Under the pieces are notes generated by a model. The model worked only from the letters and a program-made list of their open reading frames with translations, ran no database searches and had not been told where the DNA came from. Positions 7,555 to 14,579 of a stretch of DNA of 41,365 nt are shown in pieces (the first letter of the stretch is position 1; each line of letters starts with the position of its first letter). The DNA comes from an uncultured Christensenella sp. (GTDB taxonomy: Bacteria; Bacillota; Clostridia; Christensenellales; UBA1242). The translations under genes were made by a program, and so were the position numbers. The DNA lies in assembly GCA_949293905.1 (NCBI GenBank), contig CASFFG010000015.1, forward strand, positions 1 to 41,365, read 5' to 3'.

Positions 7555-7654
7555 CGTCAAAACTCTCGCTTATGGCGATTTGCTAAACGCAAATACTACC
7601 CTTTTGCTCGGTTTTTCCTTTTCCCTTCAAAACGGACGCTTTATGGGAGCCCTA

Positions 7655-9478
7655 TTATTCAACTACGACTTCCGGATCACCGTCGTTCTTTGGTTTATCG
7701 CCGTTTGGGTTGTTATTTTGAGTGTTTGCTTGCGCTTGGCTAGCCATGTTTTGATACATCTTAGTGAAGACATCGTTAGAAACCTTAGTTAAATCGTCGG
7801 TAGCCTTCTTTATCTCGTCCATATTCTCGCTTGCGATATGTTTCTTTGCTTCTTCAACTGCATCAGTGAGTGCTTTCTTATCTTCTTCGCTTAATTTATC
7901 GCCGTTCTCTTTCATAACCTTTTCGATATTCATAGTCATACCATCTAGGTTATTTCTAGCGTCGATTACTTCACGCTTCTTCTTATCTTCTTCAGCGTAT
8001 TGCTCTGCTTCCTTAACTGCCTTATTGATTTCGTCTTCGCTTAAGTTTGTACTTGCTGTAATAGTGATTTTTTGCTCTTTATTTGTGCCAAGGTCTTTTG
8101 CACTAACATTTACGATACCATTTGCGTCGATATCGAATGTAACTTCAATCTGTGGAACACCTCTTGGTGCTGGCGGAATACCTGTAAGTTGGAATCTACC
8201 AAGTGACTTATTCTGTGCGGCAAATTCTCTTTCCCCTTGCAATACATTAATTTCAACGCCCGGTTGATTGTCTTGCGCGGTACTAAATATTTGAGATTTC
8301 TTAGTAGGAATAGTAGTATTTCTAGGAATTAATTTAGTACATACGCCACCGAGAGTTTCAATACCTAGTGACAATGGTGTTACATCAAGAAGAAGGACAT
8401 CTTTAACTTCTCCGCCTAATACTCCCGCCTGAATTGCTGCACCGATAGCCACACATTCATCTGGGTTTATGCCTTTAAATGGAGTAACTGGAATTTCTTT
8501 TGAAAGTGCTTCAACTACGCATGGTACACGAGTTGAGCCACCGACTAAGACTACATTAGAGATATCGCTCTTGCTTAGTCCTGCGTCCTTTAACGCGTTA
8601 CGCGTGCAAACTAGGGTTTCGTCTACCAAGTCGGCAATCATGTTTTCAAATTTAGCACGAGTTAAAGTATATTCCAAGTGCTTAGGGCCTGTTGCGTCTG
8701 CTGTAATGAACGGCAAACTGATAGTAGTTTGAGTTAAAGTACTAAGTTCAATTTTAGCCTTTTCTGCTGCTTCTTTTAGACGCTGTTTAGCGAGTTTATC
8801 ATTAGATAGGTCGATACCTGTTTCCTTCTTAAATTCGCTTATTAGTAAATCCATAATACGATTATCGAAATCGTCACCACCAAGGCGAGTATTACCATTA
8901 GTAGAAAGTACTTCGAACACACCGTCGCCGATTTCAAGGATTGATACATCGAATGTACCGCCACCTAGGTCATATACTAAGATTTTTTGGTTCTTTCTAT
9001 CCTGCTTATCAAGTCCGTATGCAAGTGCTGCCGCAGTAGGTTCGTTGATTATACGCAAAACTTCAAGTCCTGCGATTTTGCCTGCGTTCTTCGTCGCTTG
9101 ACGCTGTGCGTCGTTAAAGTATGCAGGGACTGTGATGACCGCCTGAGTAACAGGTTGACCGAGATAACTTTCAGCGTCCTGCTTTAATTTTGATAAAATC
9201 ATTGCGCTAATCTCTTCCGGGCTATATGATTTTCCATCAATATTAACCTTGTAGTCCGTTCCCATTTCACGCTTAATGGAGATGACCGTCTTCTCTGGGT
9301 TTGCTACCGCTTGACGCTTTGCAACCTGACCGATAAGACGCTCTCCGTCCTTGAAGCCTACAACACTAGGTGTAGTTCTTCCACCTTCACTGTTAGGGAT
9401 TACAGTGGGTTGACCACCTTCCATAACAGCCACACAACTATTAGTTGTTCCTAAGTCTATACCAATTATCTTTGACAT
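7655..9478 (-). CDS. dnaK: Chaperone protein DnaK (Hsp70)
   Basis: The 607-residue protein is a complete Hsp70. It starts with [17 protein letters not shown] and has [50 protein letters not shown] and [10 protein letters not shown] in the ATPase domain. [14 protein letters not shown] leads the substrate-binding domain, followed by a helical lid and an [20 protein letters not shown] tail. It is an ATP-driven folding chaperone working with DnaJ and GrpE. AAAGGAG precedes the ATG. It is separated from the upstream operon by 237 bp without a CIRCE element, so transcription may come from hrcA or from an unrecognised promoter. Confidence 0.98.
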   Translation of the reverse strand: MSKIIGIDLGTTNSCVAVMEGGQPTVIPNSEGGRTTPSVVGFKDGERLIGQVAKRQAVANPEKTVISIKREMGTDYKVNIDGKSYSPEEISAMILSKLKQDAESYLGQPVTQAVITVPAYFNDAQRQATKNAGKIAGLEVLRIINEPTAAALAYGLDKQDRKNQKILVYDLGGGTFDVSILEIGDGVFEVLSTNGNTRLGGDDFDNRIMDLLISEFKKETGIDLSNDKLAKQRLKEAAEKAKIELSTLTQTTISLPFITADATGPKHLEYTLTRAKFENMIADLVDETLVCTRNALKDAGLSKSDISNVVLVGGSTRVPCVVEALSKEIPVTPFKGINPDECVAIGAAIQAGVLGGEVKDVLLLDVTPLSLGIETLGGVCTKLIPRNTTIPTKKSQIFSTAQDNQPGVEINVLQGEREFAAQNKSLGRFQLTGIPPAPRGVPQIEVTFDIDANGIVNVSAKDLGTNKEQKITITASTNLSEDEINKAVKEAEQYAEEDKKKREVIDARNNLDGMTMNIEKVMKENGDKLSEEDKKALTDAVEEAKKHIASENMDEIKKATDDLTKVSNDVFTKMYQNMASQAQANTQNNNPNGDKPKNDGDPEVVVE

Positions 9479-9512
9479 AATTTTTTGCTCCTTTAATTTA
9501 TAAATTTTATTT

Positions 9513-9530
9513 TCTGCGATTAGTCGCAGA
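9513..9530. repeat. Perfect hairpin in the dnaK leader
   Basis: TCTGCGA and TCGCAGA form a perfect 7-bp stem with a 4-nt loop 35-52 bp before the dnaK start. No T run follows on the minus strand, so it is more likely an mRNA leader structure than a terminator. Confidence 0.5.
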
Positions 9531-9593
9531 TTATGGCTTTTTCATGTGAACTGAAATTTATTTCGATATTCACTCATGGAAAAGCCGTAAATA

Positions 9594-9608
9594 ATGAGTG
9601 AAACGAAT
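9594..9608. repeat. 15-mer shared by the dnaK and dnaJ upstream regions
   Basis: ATGAGTGAAACGAAT occurs here and at 7382-7396, in each case about 100-130 bp upstream of the chaperone start. Here ATGAGTGAA is also inverted as TTCACTCAT about 15 bp away, and larger arms (GGCTTTTTCATGTGAA with TTCACTCATGGAAAAGCC) surround it. Confidence 0.5.
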
Positions 9609-9715
9609 TAAAATGAAATGAATTTATTACTGTACATTTTTTAAATTTATCTATCTAAACTAATAAGAAATGTGCGAAACTTAATAAGTTTACGAATAAT
9701 AATTTTTATTATATT

Positions 9716-10141
9716 TTACGAATTTAACACATTGTTTACATAATTGTCAGCCTCTTCCTGCTCGCGATTAACTTCGTTTTCATACATATCGAGCCGTTTC
9801 TTCATTCGAGATAGTTCTTTAGCATCGGCATACGGGTGTTCAATTAAGTATTTTTCATCGCGCGACTTTCGTAGTTCTGTGTTTAGTTGGCTAGCATATG
9901 ACTTACAATCGTCGTAGTCTTCGAATATCTCGTTTGACTTTAGCTTTACGATATTTGTGTCCGCTATATTTGAAGTCCTAAGAAACTGTACAACATATGC
10001 AGAATCGTCCTCGCTCGGTTCGTTATTAAAATAATGTGTTTCCTTAGTCAATATCCACAAACTCTCAGCGGTATAGCCGTATATATGTTCGCCCTTTAAG
10101 TCCTGCTTTGATAATGTTCGTATTCCATAAAATTTTTTCAT
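9716..10141 (-). CDS. Tandem paralog 3 of an unknown small family
   Basis: The 141-residue protein is of unknown function. The start is placed at the ATG preceded by AGGAGGTGATT; a GTG two codons upstream lies inside that site. It resembles its two upstream neighbours in layout: an N-terminal strand region (IYGYTAESLWI), a YFNNEPSEDDSAYVVQF block, an IFEDYDDCKSYASQLN block and a charged, probably coiled-coil C-terminus. It is the most diverged of the three. It lies 9 bp after paralog 2 in the hrcA-grpE transcription unit. It is cytoplasmic by composition, with no signal or membrane segment. Confidence 0.7.
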   Translation of the reverse strand: MKKFYGIRTLSKQDLKGEHIYGYTAESLWILTKETHYFNNEPSEDDSAYVVQFLRTSNIADTNIVKLKSNEIFEDYDDCKSYASQLNTELRKSRDEKYLIEHPYADAKELSRMKKRLDMYENEVNREQEEADNYVNNVLNS

Positions 10142-10150
10142 AATCACCTC

Positions 10151-10591
10151 CTAAACTTCGCCAGCGAACAAAGTCTCCAAATCTTTTTCCCAGGACGACC
10201 TTGCTAGTCGCTGCTCAAATTCGCGAGTTCGCTTAAATTCGGTCATGGTGCGTTTTGAAAATGACTTATCCATTTTTGCATACAATTTTTCGTTAAGTTC
10301 ATCTACAAACTTTTGGCACTCTTCAGGGTCTTGGAAGAAGATTTGTCCGTTTTCGCTATATGCGTTTTTCTTATCCACATATTCGGTTTTAGAATACTCA
10401 TATCTATGTGCTGTACGCTCTACAAAACAAACTTTATATTTAACATCATCTTGACTAGGTTTGTTGTTAACATAATTAGTTAGTTTTTGCTCGATTTTTA
10501 CCACATCTACAATATATCCTAAGTTTATATCAGTTGGCGATATTTCCATGTGCGTTTTTAGTGGTCGCGCCGTGAATAGCATATTTTCCAT
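10151..10591 (-). CDS. Tandem paralog 2 of an unknown small family
   Basis: The 146-residue protein shares with paralog 1 the GYIVDVV strand at residues 24-30, a YVNNKPSQDDVKYKVCF block, an IFFQDPEECQKFVDELN block and a C-terminal SSWEKD. A ribosome-binding site (AAGGAGAG) precedes the ATG. It is separated by 15 bp from paralog 1 and 9 bp from paralog 3. The family is not one I recognise. Its embedding between grpE and dnaK suggests heat-shock co-expression, which is inference. Confidence 0.7.
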   Translation of the reverse strand: MENMLFTARPLKTHMEISPTDINLGYIVDVVKIEQKLTNYVNNKPSQDDVKYKVCFVERTAHRYEYSKTEYVDKKNAYSENGQIFFQDPEECQKFVDELNEKLYAKMDKSFSKRTMTEFKRTREFEQRLARSSWEKDLETLFAGEV

Positions 10592-10606
10592 AACTCTCTC
10601 CTTATC

Positions 10607-11032
10607 CTATGTCGTTTCCCCTAAGATTTCTTTAATGTCCTTTTCCCAAGACTGTTCGGCTTTCTCTTGCTGTTCTTTAAGTATTGTTTTACATTCGTTA
10701 ACCATATGTTCATACTTATTAAGTTGCTCTAACGAATACCAGCCCCGTTTGTTTAAAAAGAATTCTTCGTTTTTCTCGTCGACATATTTTCTGCACTCGT
10801 CGGAAGATGAGAATATTTCGTTAGGTTTTAGTTTAAACTCGGTATATGTACACCAAGTATCTCTTCTATAAGGGAATTCGACATTATAATAAGTAGAACC
10901 TTTTTCATTATTTTTATATAACGTTTCCTTAGATTTTATATTTACAACATCGACGATATAACCGACTGTCTTATGATTAAATGTAAATGAATCTACTATG
11001 ATTTCACGCGGGGCATATAAGATTTTTCCCAT
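10607..11032 (-). CDS. Tandem paralog 1 of an unknown small family
   Basis: The 141-residue protein has GYIVDVVNIKSKETLYKNN near residues 24-42, a YYNVEF strand, IFSSSDECRKYVDEKN in the middle and a helical C-terminus with SWEKDIKEIL. These blocks recur in the next two genes, showing two local duplications. AAAGGAG precedes the ATG, and the gene begins one base after the MBL hydrolase stop. No function can be named. The Cys in the DEC/EEC/DDC position is conserved in all three. Confidence 0.7.
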   Translation of the reverse strand: MGKILYAPREIIVDSFTFNHKTVGYIVDVVNIKSKETLYKNNEKGSTYYNVEFPYRRDTWCTYTEFKLKPNEIFSSSDECRKYVDEKNEEFFLNKRGWYSLEQLNKYEHMVNECKTILKEQQEKAEQSWEKDIKEILGETT

Positions 11033-11033
11033 G

Positions 11034-11675
11034 CTAACTCCTTTTAATTTCAGTTTTTAGTATATTTACAAAGTACGGGATATTTGTATTTTGCTCTTCC
11101 TTGCTACTTACTCTACCATGTCCTGTAAACAACTTTTGATAATCTAATGTATTCAATTTATTTAGACTATCAACCATTTCGTCTACATTAGCAGTCGGTA
11201 AATCCACTCGCCCGACCGCGACTGAAAACAGCGTGTCGCCGGAAAATAGGTATTTATCGTCGTACAAGTAGCACATTCCGTCGATTGTATGTCCAGGAGT
11301 GTACAAGCATTTCATAACCTTCCCTAACACATATACTTCGTCTCCATCGCTCACAAATTTAAGATTTTTAACCTTATATTTCTTTGGGCTAGCGAATATT
11401 TCGCTTGTATTAAGTGCAGGAGAATTTAACAACTTAACTATATTTTCGTTAGCGTATATAGGGATATTCAATTTATCATACTCTTCGATATGCTTGATAT
11501 GGTCATAATGTCCGTGCGTTATGAATACGGCGAGTATTGGCAAATTGAATTTTTCTTCTATCTCGCTTGGTGGGCAACCCGCGTCTATCACGATACACCC
11601 ATCGTTTGTTGTTATAACATGTGTATTTTGCTTTAATTCGTTAGATTTCCAAAATGTTTTTATGCTCTCTACCAT
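11034..11675 (-). CDS. MBL-fold metallo-hydrolase (glyoxalase II-like)
   Basis: The 213-residue protein has the metallo-beta-lactamase HxHxDH motif as HGHYDH at residues 54-59. The distal metal ligands are in TPGHT, FSGDTLF and TGHG segments, so the two-zinc site looks complete. Its length and the GRVDLP segment fit the small hydroxyacylglutathione-hydrolase-like proteins common in Firmicutes; the substrate is not predictable. It starts one base after the grpE stop, with no good ribosome-binding site, suggesting translational coupling. Its place inside a chaperone operon is unusual. Confidence 0.88.
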   Translation of the reverse strand: MVESIKTFWKSNELKQNTHVITTNDGCIVIDAGCPPSEIEEKFNLPILAVFITHGHYDHIKHIEEYDKLNIPIYANENIVKLLNSPALNTSEIFASPKKYKVKNLKFVSDGDEVYVLGKVMKCLYTPGHTIDGMCYLYDDKYLFSGDTLFSVAVGRVDLPTANVDEMVDSLNKLNTLDYQKLFTGHGRVSSKEEQNTNIPYFVNILKTEIKRS

Positions 11676-11676
11676 A

Positions 11677-12402
11677 CTATTTTTTTACTATCACCTGCGC
11701 ATATCTTATGACTTTTCCTTTATAGGTAAAACCCTTATATGCTTCTTTCACTATCATGCCCGACTCAACATCGGCCGTACTATCCGTATCTATCGCTTGG
11801 TGTAACTCTGGGTCAAATTTCCCTGAGCAATCGATAGGTTCAACTCCCATTTTTGATAGGGTATCTAATATGCCTTTTTCAATAAATTTGATGCCCATTA
11901 GCGTATTTTTATCCGTTATCATATCGGTAGCCATTTTGAAACTATCAAGCGCTGGTAGGAATTCTTCTATCGCATCTATAAATCCGTCTTTTCTCGCTTC
12001 CGCTATTGAGTTTTGGGTACGCTTACGATAATTATCAAACTCGGCTTGCACTCTCAGTAAGTCGGTCAAATAGTCGTGAGATTGAGTCTTTCCTTCCTTA
12101 TCTTTTTTACAATGAGAGTGTTTATGACATTTTTCGTCACTTTTATCTTTTTCGCAGGTACAGTTTTCACTACATTTGTCTTCCGCACCACATTCGCAGT
12201 CCTCTCCGCAATCGCAATCGTCACAGCATTTACAATCGTCTTTGCAGTCGCAATCTTTACTACATTTATATTCCGCGTCGCATATGCAATCCTTTTCACA
12301 ATCACAATCTTCATTGCATTTACAATCATCTCTGCAATCGCAATCTTCGTGTTTATCCTTTTTGCAATCGCAATTTTCTTGCTCGTTATGAAGTTTTTTC
12401 AC
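11677..12402 (-). CDS. grpE: GrpE nucleotide-exchange factor with N-terminal Cys-rich repeat domain
   Basis: The 241-residue protein ends in a normal GrpE domain from about residue 108. SHDYLTDLLRVQAEFDNYRKRT is followed by the FLPALDSFKMA, GILDTLSKMGVEPID, FDPELHQAI and YAQVIVKK segments. It releases ADP from DnaK. The first about 100 residues are exceptional: 25 cysteines between residues 11 and 98 in C-x-C pairs, with one cysteine every sixth residue from 23 to 83 (eleven in a row) among Asp, Glu and Lys, then CHKHSHC. The GTG start at 12402 is chosen because AAGGAGG lies 5 bases before it, inside the end of hrcA. An upstream TTG at 12426 has no such site. The composition suggests a metal-binding or redox-active extension; this is inference. 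Confidence 0.92.
   Translation of the reverse strand: MKKLHNEQENCDCKKDKHEDCDCRDDCKCNEDCDCEKDCICDAEYKCSKDCDCKDDCKCCDDCDCGEDCECGAEDKCSENCTCEKDKSDEKCHKHSHCKKDKEGKTQSHDYLTDLLRVQAEFDNYRKRTQNSIAEARKDGFIDAIEEFLPALDSFKMATDMITDKNTLMGIKFIEKGILDTLSKMGVEPIDCSGKFDPELHQAIDTDSTADVESGMIVKEAYKGFTYKGKVIRYAQVIVKK
12109..12372 (-). repeat. Hexapeptide Cys repeat region within grpE
   Basis: This covers the cysteine-rich segment of GrpE. The DNA shows an 18-bp periodicity that follows the six-residue protein repeat (consensus C-x-C-x-x-D). Units are diverged at the DNA level with many codon changes while cysteines are kept, which points to selection on the protein rather than recent slippage. Confidence 0.85.
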
Positions 12403-13432
12403 TTCCGCCTCCTTTTTGGTTATCAATTTGGTTGACGATAAATTTCAGCGCGGCAGCAACATTTGCATAATCTATTCGTTTCGGGCCTACGAGCGCTAGA
12501 CTTGCTATAGGTACGCCATTTATCACAATCGGAGCACTCATAAGCATTCCACCTTTTAGTTTGCTATTTTCGTCAGCGTCGCCAATTGTGAAATTTAGGT
12601 CTGTATCCTGCTCTCCCGTCACGGCATCAATGACATTGTCCGCATTCTCCAAGAATTCAAACACATTTTTCGCATCGTCCAGGTCCTCTCTATCCATTCC
12701 TTCTAGAAGTTTTGTAGGGTTCTCGTTAGATACATCGCAACGCGTCTGTATTACTTCTATCAGCGCGCCTGCAACACTATCGATGAGTTCCTTAAACTTG
12801 ATTATCTGTCCACCCGCTTTTAAACAAACTGAGTTGATGTTATCTATCATATATTCAATCGTTTTGCCTTTAAAATGTTTGGTTAGGTAATCACTCGCCT
12901 CTATGCATGCACGACGGTCTATATTGCTATCTAGCGACATATTATCATCAATTATTCCCGCGTTCGTTTCAACTAATAGCAATGCGTCTTTATTGATTAG
13001 TGGAATAATTTGAATATTGGTTATCGTTAGATTTTGCAATCCATGTTGAACTAGTACCGTTGGGCAATTCGTCGCACGACTGAGTCGTTTCGCGAGCGTG
13101 GATAGTGTACTGATTAAACTAACTGACCTATCTTCGTACGAAGAAATCACCTGCTTAATCGAATCGTAATTTAACTTATCGTCCGCGAGCAAAGAATTCA
13201 CATATTCCTTATACGCCAGTGCGGTCGGTACTCTCCCGCCAGATGTATGAAGTTGTTTTAAGTAGCCCATACTTTCTAGCGCGTTAAGTTCATTACGGAT
13301 AGTTGCCGAACTGATGTCCTTAAAGTGAGAATTAAGTCCACCAGATGTAATCGGTTGTGCCGTCTTTATGAACTCGTCTACCGCGAATATGAGAATATCG
13401 TGCTTTCTCTTATTCTTATCGTCAATGTTCAC
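12386..13432 (-). CDS. hrcA: Heat-inducible transcription repressor HrcA
   Basis: The 348-residue protein has the HrcA winged-helix N-terminus, with the DISSATIRNELNALESMGYLKQLHTSGGRVPT region, and the C-terminal SAPIVINGVPIASLALVGPKRIDYANVAAAL block. It represses chaperone operons by binding CIRCE and is kept active by the GroE chaperone in studied species. A GTG start is preceded by AAAGG. It is the first gene of the unit and its last 17 bases overlap the grpE start. A CIRCE element overlaps its own promoter region, so it is autoregulated. Confidence 0.96.
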   Translation of the reverse strand: MNIDDKNKRKHDILIFAVDEFIKTAQPITSGGLNSHFKDISSATIRNELNALESMGYLKQLHTSGGRVPTALAYKEYVNSLLADDKLNYDSIKQVISSYEDRSVSLISTLSTLAKRLSRATNCPTVLVQHGLQNLTITNIQIIPLINKDALLLVETNAGIIDDNMSLDSNIDRRACIEASDYLTKHFKGKTIEYMIDNINSVCLKAGGQIIKFKELIDSVAGALIEVIQTRCDVSNENPTKLLEGMDREDLDDAKNVFEFLENADNVIDAVTGEQDTDLNFTIGDADENSKLKGGMLMSAPIVINGVPIASLALVGPKRIDYANVAAALKFIVNQIDNQKGGGSEKTS

Positions 13433-13457
13433 TTTTCTTACCTTTTATCGTATATTT

Positions 13458-13484
13458 TTAGCACTCTTTTTCTTAGACTGCTAA
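13458..13484 (-). promoter_or_regulatory. CIRCE operator
   Basis: TTAGCACTC, 9 bp, GACTGCTAA matches the CIRCE consensus TTAGCACTC-N9-GAGTGCTAA with one mismatch. It lies at the predicted transcription start, between the promoter and hrcA. The right half-site GACTGCTAA is repeated at 13499-13507, within the promoter spacer, 23 bp away. Confidence 0.95.
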
Positions 13485-13488
13485 CTAT

Positions 13489-13517
13489 ATTCTATGCAGA
13501 CTGCTAACAAAAGTCAA
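13489..13517 (-). promoter_or_regulatory. Heat-shock promoter of hrcA-grpE
   Basis: On the minus strand TTGACT, a 17-bp spacer and TAGAAT lie directly upstream of the CIRCE element. Beyond it, 13518-13773 is AT-rich with no gene seen. Confidence 0.85.
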
Positions 13518-13773
13518 CTAAAATTGCAAACTTTTTTAAAAATTTTTTTAATTTTTTTAAGTATTTAATTTTATAAGCCTTTATTTCTACTGAAATAGAC
13601 AAAATTAGGCATTAAGATAAAACTGGTGGAATGCACATCTTTAATTATATTTTGATGCAATTCTATTAATTAATCTTTTAAAGTAACTTCATTATCTATG
13701 ATTACATTGGTTATATAATATTGTTAGACTTAATAATATATAATAGTATTTATTATGTATATGTTGTATAAAA

Positions 13774-13797
13774 CAAAAAATGGTACTGGTTGTACCA
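13774..13797 (-). terminator. Terminator of the broken gene upstream of hrcA
   Basis: TGGTAC and GTACCA form a stem with a 5-nt loop; the minus strand continues as TTTTTTG. It lies 16 bp past the stop codon at 13813. Confidence 0.8.
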
Positions 13798-13812
13798 TCA
13801 CAAATAAGCCTA

Positions 13813-14238
13813 TTATACTATTTTTATAGTAGAAGGTTCAGCAACCTTTGAATTTTCCGCTCTACAATTAGCAGTAATATCCTTAGCAACTGTCTTTCTA
13901 ACCTTTGCGCTTAGGCTTTCAATTTCTTCAGTAGACATTTCTTCAATTAATTCATCATAAAAACGAGCATCAATGGCACGGATTTGCATTAAATAGTCGT
14001 TAATAGTTAAGCAAATTTCTTTAATTAGCGGTTTTTGTTCCGTCGTGTCGAAATTCAATAAATCTTCATAACTGATTTTGTTTTCAACAATTACCGCTTT
14101 ATAAAATTTTGGAAGAGTTGGATACTCGTTTTTCATAATTCTATCCAACCATTTTGACTTATCTTCCGCCTAAATTATATTCTTATCACGCAATTTCGTT
14201 AAAAAATCCTTTGCTCTAATTCGGTCAAAAATTTTCAT
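13813..14238 (-). pseudogene. Small unknown gene interrupted by an in-frame TAG
   Basis: A strong AAAGGAG site 7 bases before the ATG at 14238 opens a reading frame that begins MKIFDRIRAKDF. It meets TAG at 14170-14172 after 22 codons. The same frame continues without any other stop as AEDKSKWLDRIMKNEYPTLP and runs another 118 codons to a TAA and terminator. Without the TAG it would be a 141-residue protein. The downstream part alone would need a TTG at 14148 or ATG at 14136, neither with a good ribosome-binding site. The product resembles nothing I know; the C-terminal half is helical and charged. The likeliest reading is a recent nonsense mutation; a base error or stop-codon readthrough are alternatives. 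Confidence 0.7.
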
Positions 14239-14277
14239 GTTTAATCTCCTTTTTTATATTTGTTTATTAAAGACTAG

Positions 14278-14309
14278 AAAATGACCAACTAGCATTAGCG
14301 GTCATTTTT
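14278..14309. repeat. Hairpin in the leader of the TAG-interrupted gene
   Basis: AAAATGACC and GGTCATTTT form a 9-bp stem with a 13-nt loop and T on the plus side. It could be an mRNA leader structure for the minus gene or the distant end of the hemW transcript. The rest of 14239-14579 is AT-rich without a gene. Confidence 0.5.
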
Positions 14310-14373
14310 AGGAAAAAGATTTCTCTTTTTTAAAAAACTTTTCTTTTTTAGGAAAAATTTCTTTATATTTAAT

Positions 14374-14401
14374 ATATTATCACTTTAAAATAAATTGTCA
14401 A
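14374..14401 (-). promoter_or_regulatory. Promoter of the TAG-interrupted gene
   Basis: On the minus strand TTGACA, 16 bp and TAATAT lie about 135 bp before the start codon, giving a long leader that includes the 14278-14309 hairpin. Confidence 0.65.
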
Positions 14402-14579
14402 TAAATTTTTAAATTTTGTTTAAAAAAAATTTTAAAATCCTTAAAATTTTAGGAATTAGTATTAAAAATTATTTGACTTTTTGAGTTTTATAAATAGAAA
14501 ACTAGTATTTTCTTAAAATTTATCTTTACAGGGTGAACGCACGACTAAAACTCATAAAAATCAATTTGTCAACTAAATT

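Larger units (their letters stand above)
7284..7654. other. Repeat-filled dnaK-dnaJ intergenic region
   Basis: This 371-bp gap has no supported gene. In plus-strand order it contains a hairpin at 7325-7373 (arms TTTCACAATTAAATGT and ACATTTAATAATGTGAAA), the 15-mer ATGAGTGAAACGAAT at 7382-7396, a second copy of the dnaJ start at 7462-7478, a second copy of the dnaK 3' end at 7528-7554, and about 100 bp ending in TGGGAGCCCT directly before the real dnaK stop. Positions 7462-7554 therefore look like an older dnaK-dnaJ junction with foreign DNA added on both sides. Confidence 0.7.

Noticed and set aside
12403..12426. Upstream TTG start for grpE
   Set aside because: No ribosome-binding site precedes it, whereas AAGGAGG stands 5 bases before the GTG at 12402.
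12066..12435. Several long frames on the plus strand and in other minus frames, and an 18-bp periodic array resembling short CRISPR-like repeats
   Set aside because: All are shadows of the hexapeptide cysteine repeat in grpE. Units are contiguous without spacers and vary by codon, so it is a coding repeat, not CRISPR.
13813..14238. TAG read as an amino acid (recoded stop) across the genome
   Set aside because: At least two other genes in the window end cleanly at TAG followed by intergenic signals, so general reassignment is not supported.
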